Assembly: GCA_964581505.1 (NCBI GenBank)
Contig: CAZOOR010000049.1
Coordinates: 1-22,438 of the forward strand
DNA from: CAZOOR01 sp964581505
GTDB lineage: Bacteria > Bacteroidota > Ignavibacteria > Kapaibacteriales > UBA2268
Length of the DNA: 22,438 nucleotides
Reading direction: 5' to 3'
Part shown: in pieces, positions 22,327 to 22,438 of the stretch
How positions within the stretch are numbered: the stretch's first letter is position 1
How the letters are laid out: every line of letters begins with the position of its first letter
Made by a program: the position numbers and the translations under genes
The notes under the pieces: model-generated
Database searches by the model: none
Told to the model about the DNA's origin: nothing
The model's input: the letters and a program-made list of their open reading frames with translations, nothing else

Positions 22327-22438
22327 GAAAAAACAGCCACATAATTGCCTTTTGCATTTCTTTGGTGGTGAGTTCCAAACAATAATATTTTCATTTTTTC
22401 TGTGACGTTTTCGGGCTTAATGTGTCTATATAATATAG

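Larger units (their letters stand above)
22064..22438. other. Gene-free stretch with repeat cluster
   Basis: No reading frame with coding character is seen in these 375 bases. It holds four repeats (22091-22136, R6, R7, R8). The remaining 22327-22438 is AT-rich with no hairpin, promoter or gene start I can support before the window ends. Confidence 0.7.

Overview
The window is AT-rich bacterial chromosome from the Bacteroidota/Chlorobiota (FCB) group. Support for this comes from an atpD-atpC pair away from the rest of the ATP synthase genes, a type IX secretion (T9SS) C-terminal sorting domain on a secreted hydrolase, several outer-membrane beta-barrels, and promoter candidates of the FCB form TAnnTTTG. 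Strong Shine-Dalgarno sequences (for example before nfnB) fit Chlorobiota/Ignavibacteria/Kapabacteria better than classical Bacteroidia. The exact genus cannot be told from the sequence alone.

Layout. 1-130: an inverted pair of short hairpin repeats. 137-4661 (minus): atpD-atpC with a terminator, then a translationally overlapping nfnA-nfnB pair (electron-bifurcating ferredoxin:NADP oxidoreductase) with its own promoter and terminator. 4700-5464 (minus): a small outer-membrane protein. 5596-6309 (plus): a HAD-IB phosphatase like MtnX. 6301-8456: an accessory block bounded by two copies of a 56-bp stretch of the phosphatase 3' end. It holds a membrane-anchored pentapeptide-repeat protein and a DUF559 (PD-(D/E)XK, Vsr-like) nuclease gene framed by inverted hairpin repeats. 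8447-9776 (minus): a HAD hydrolase and nadD, 1 nt apart. 9890-14922 (plus): a tightly packed envelope operon of LolA-like protein, two FtsX/MacB-type permeases, LolD-like ATPase and a porin-like outer-membrane barrel. 14907-18144 (minus): a T9SS-sorted CocE/NonD hydrolase, a family-2 glycosyltransferase and endonuclease III with a duplicated iron-sulfur motif. 18301-18933 (plus): an outer-membrane barrel. 19162-22063 (plus): a four-PAS HisKA_3 histidine kinase and its NarL/LuxR-type response regulator. 22064-22438: a gene-free stretch packed with repeats.

The most unusual signal is a family of eight dispersed repeats with one shared grammar: a C-rich/G-rich or CTCTCCTT/AAGGAGAG arm hairpin, then GTG, then a variable central hairpin, then CGGGGAGG or CGGAGAGG. 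Where the central hairpin is present, its stem sequence changes from copy to copy but the loop is always GNA. Five copies contain GCGAAGC, GCGTAGC or GCGGAGC, the unusually stable DNA mini-hairpin type. Two copies in inverted orientation frame the DUF559 gene exactly. One supplies its ribosome binding site and the other its last 14 codons' sequence. This suggests a nuclease-plus-repeat unit comparable in layout to REP/RAYT systems, though this is inference.
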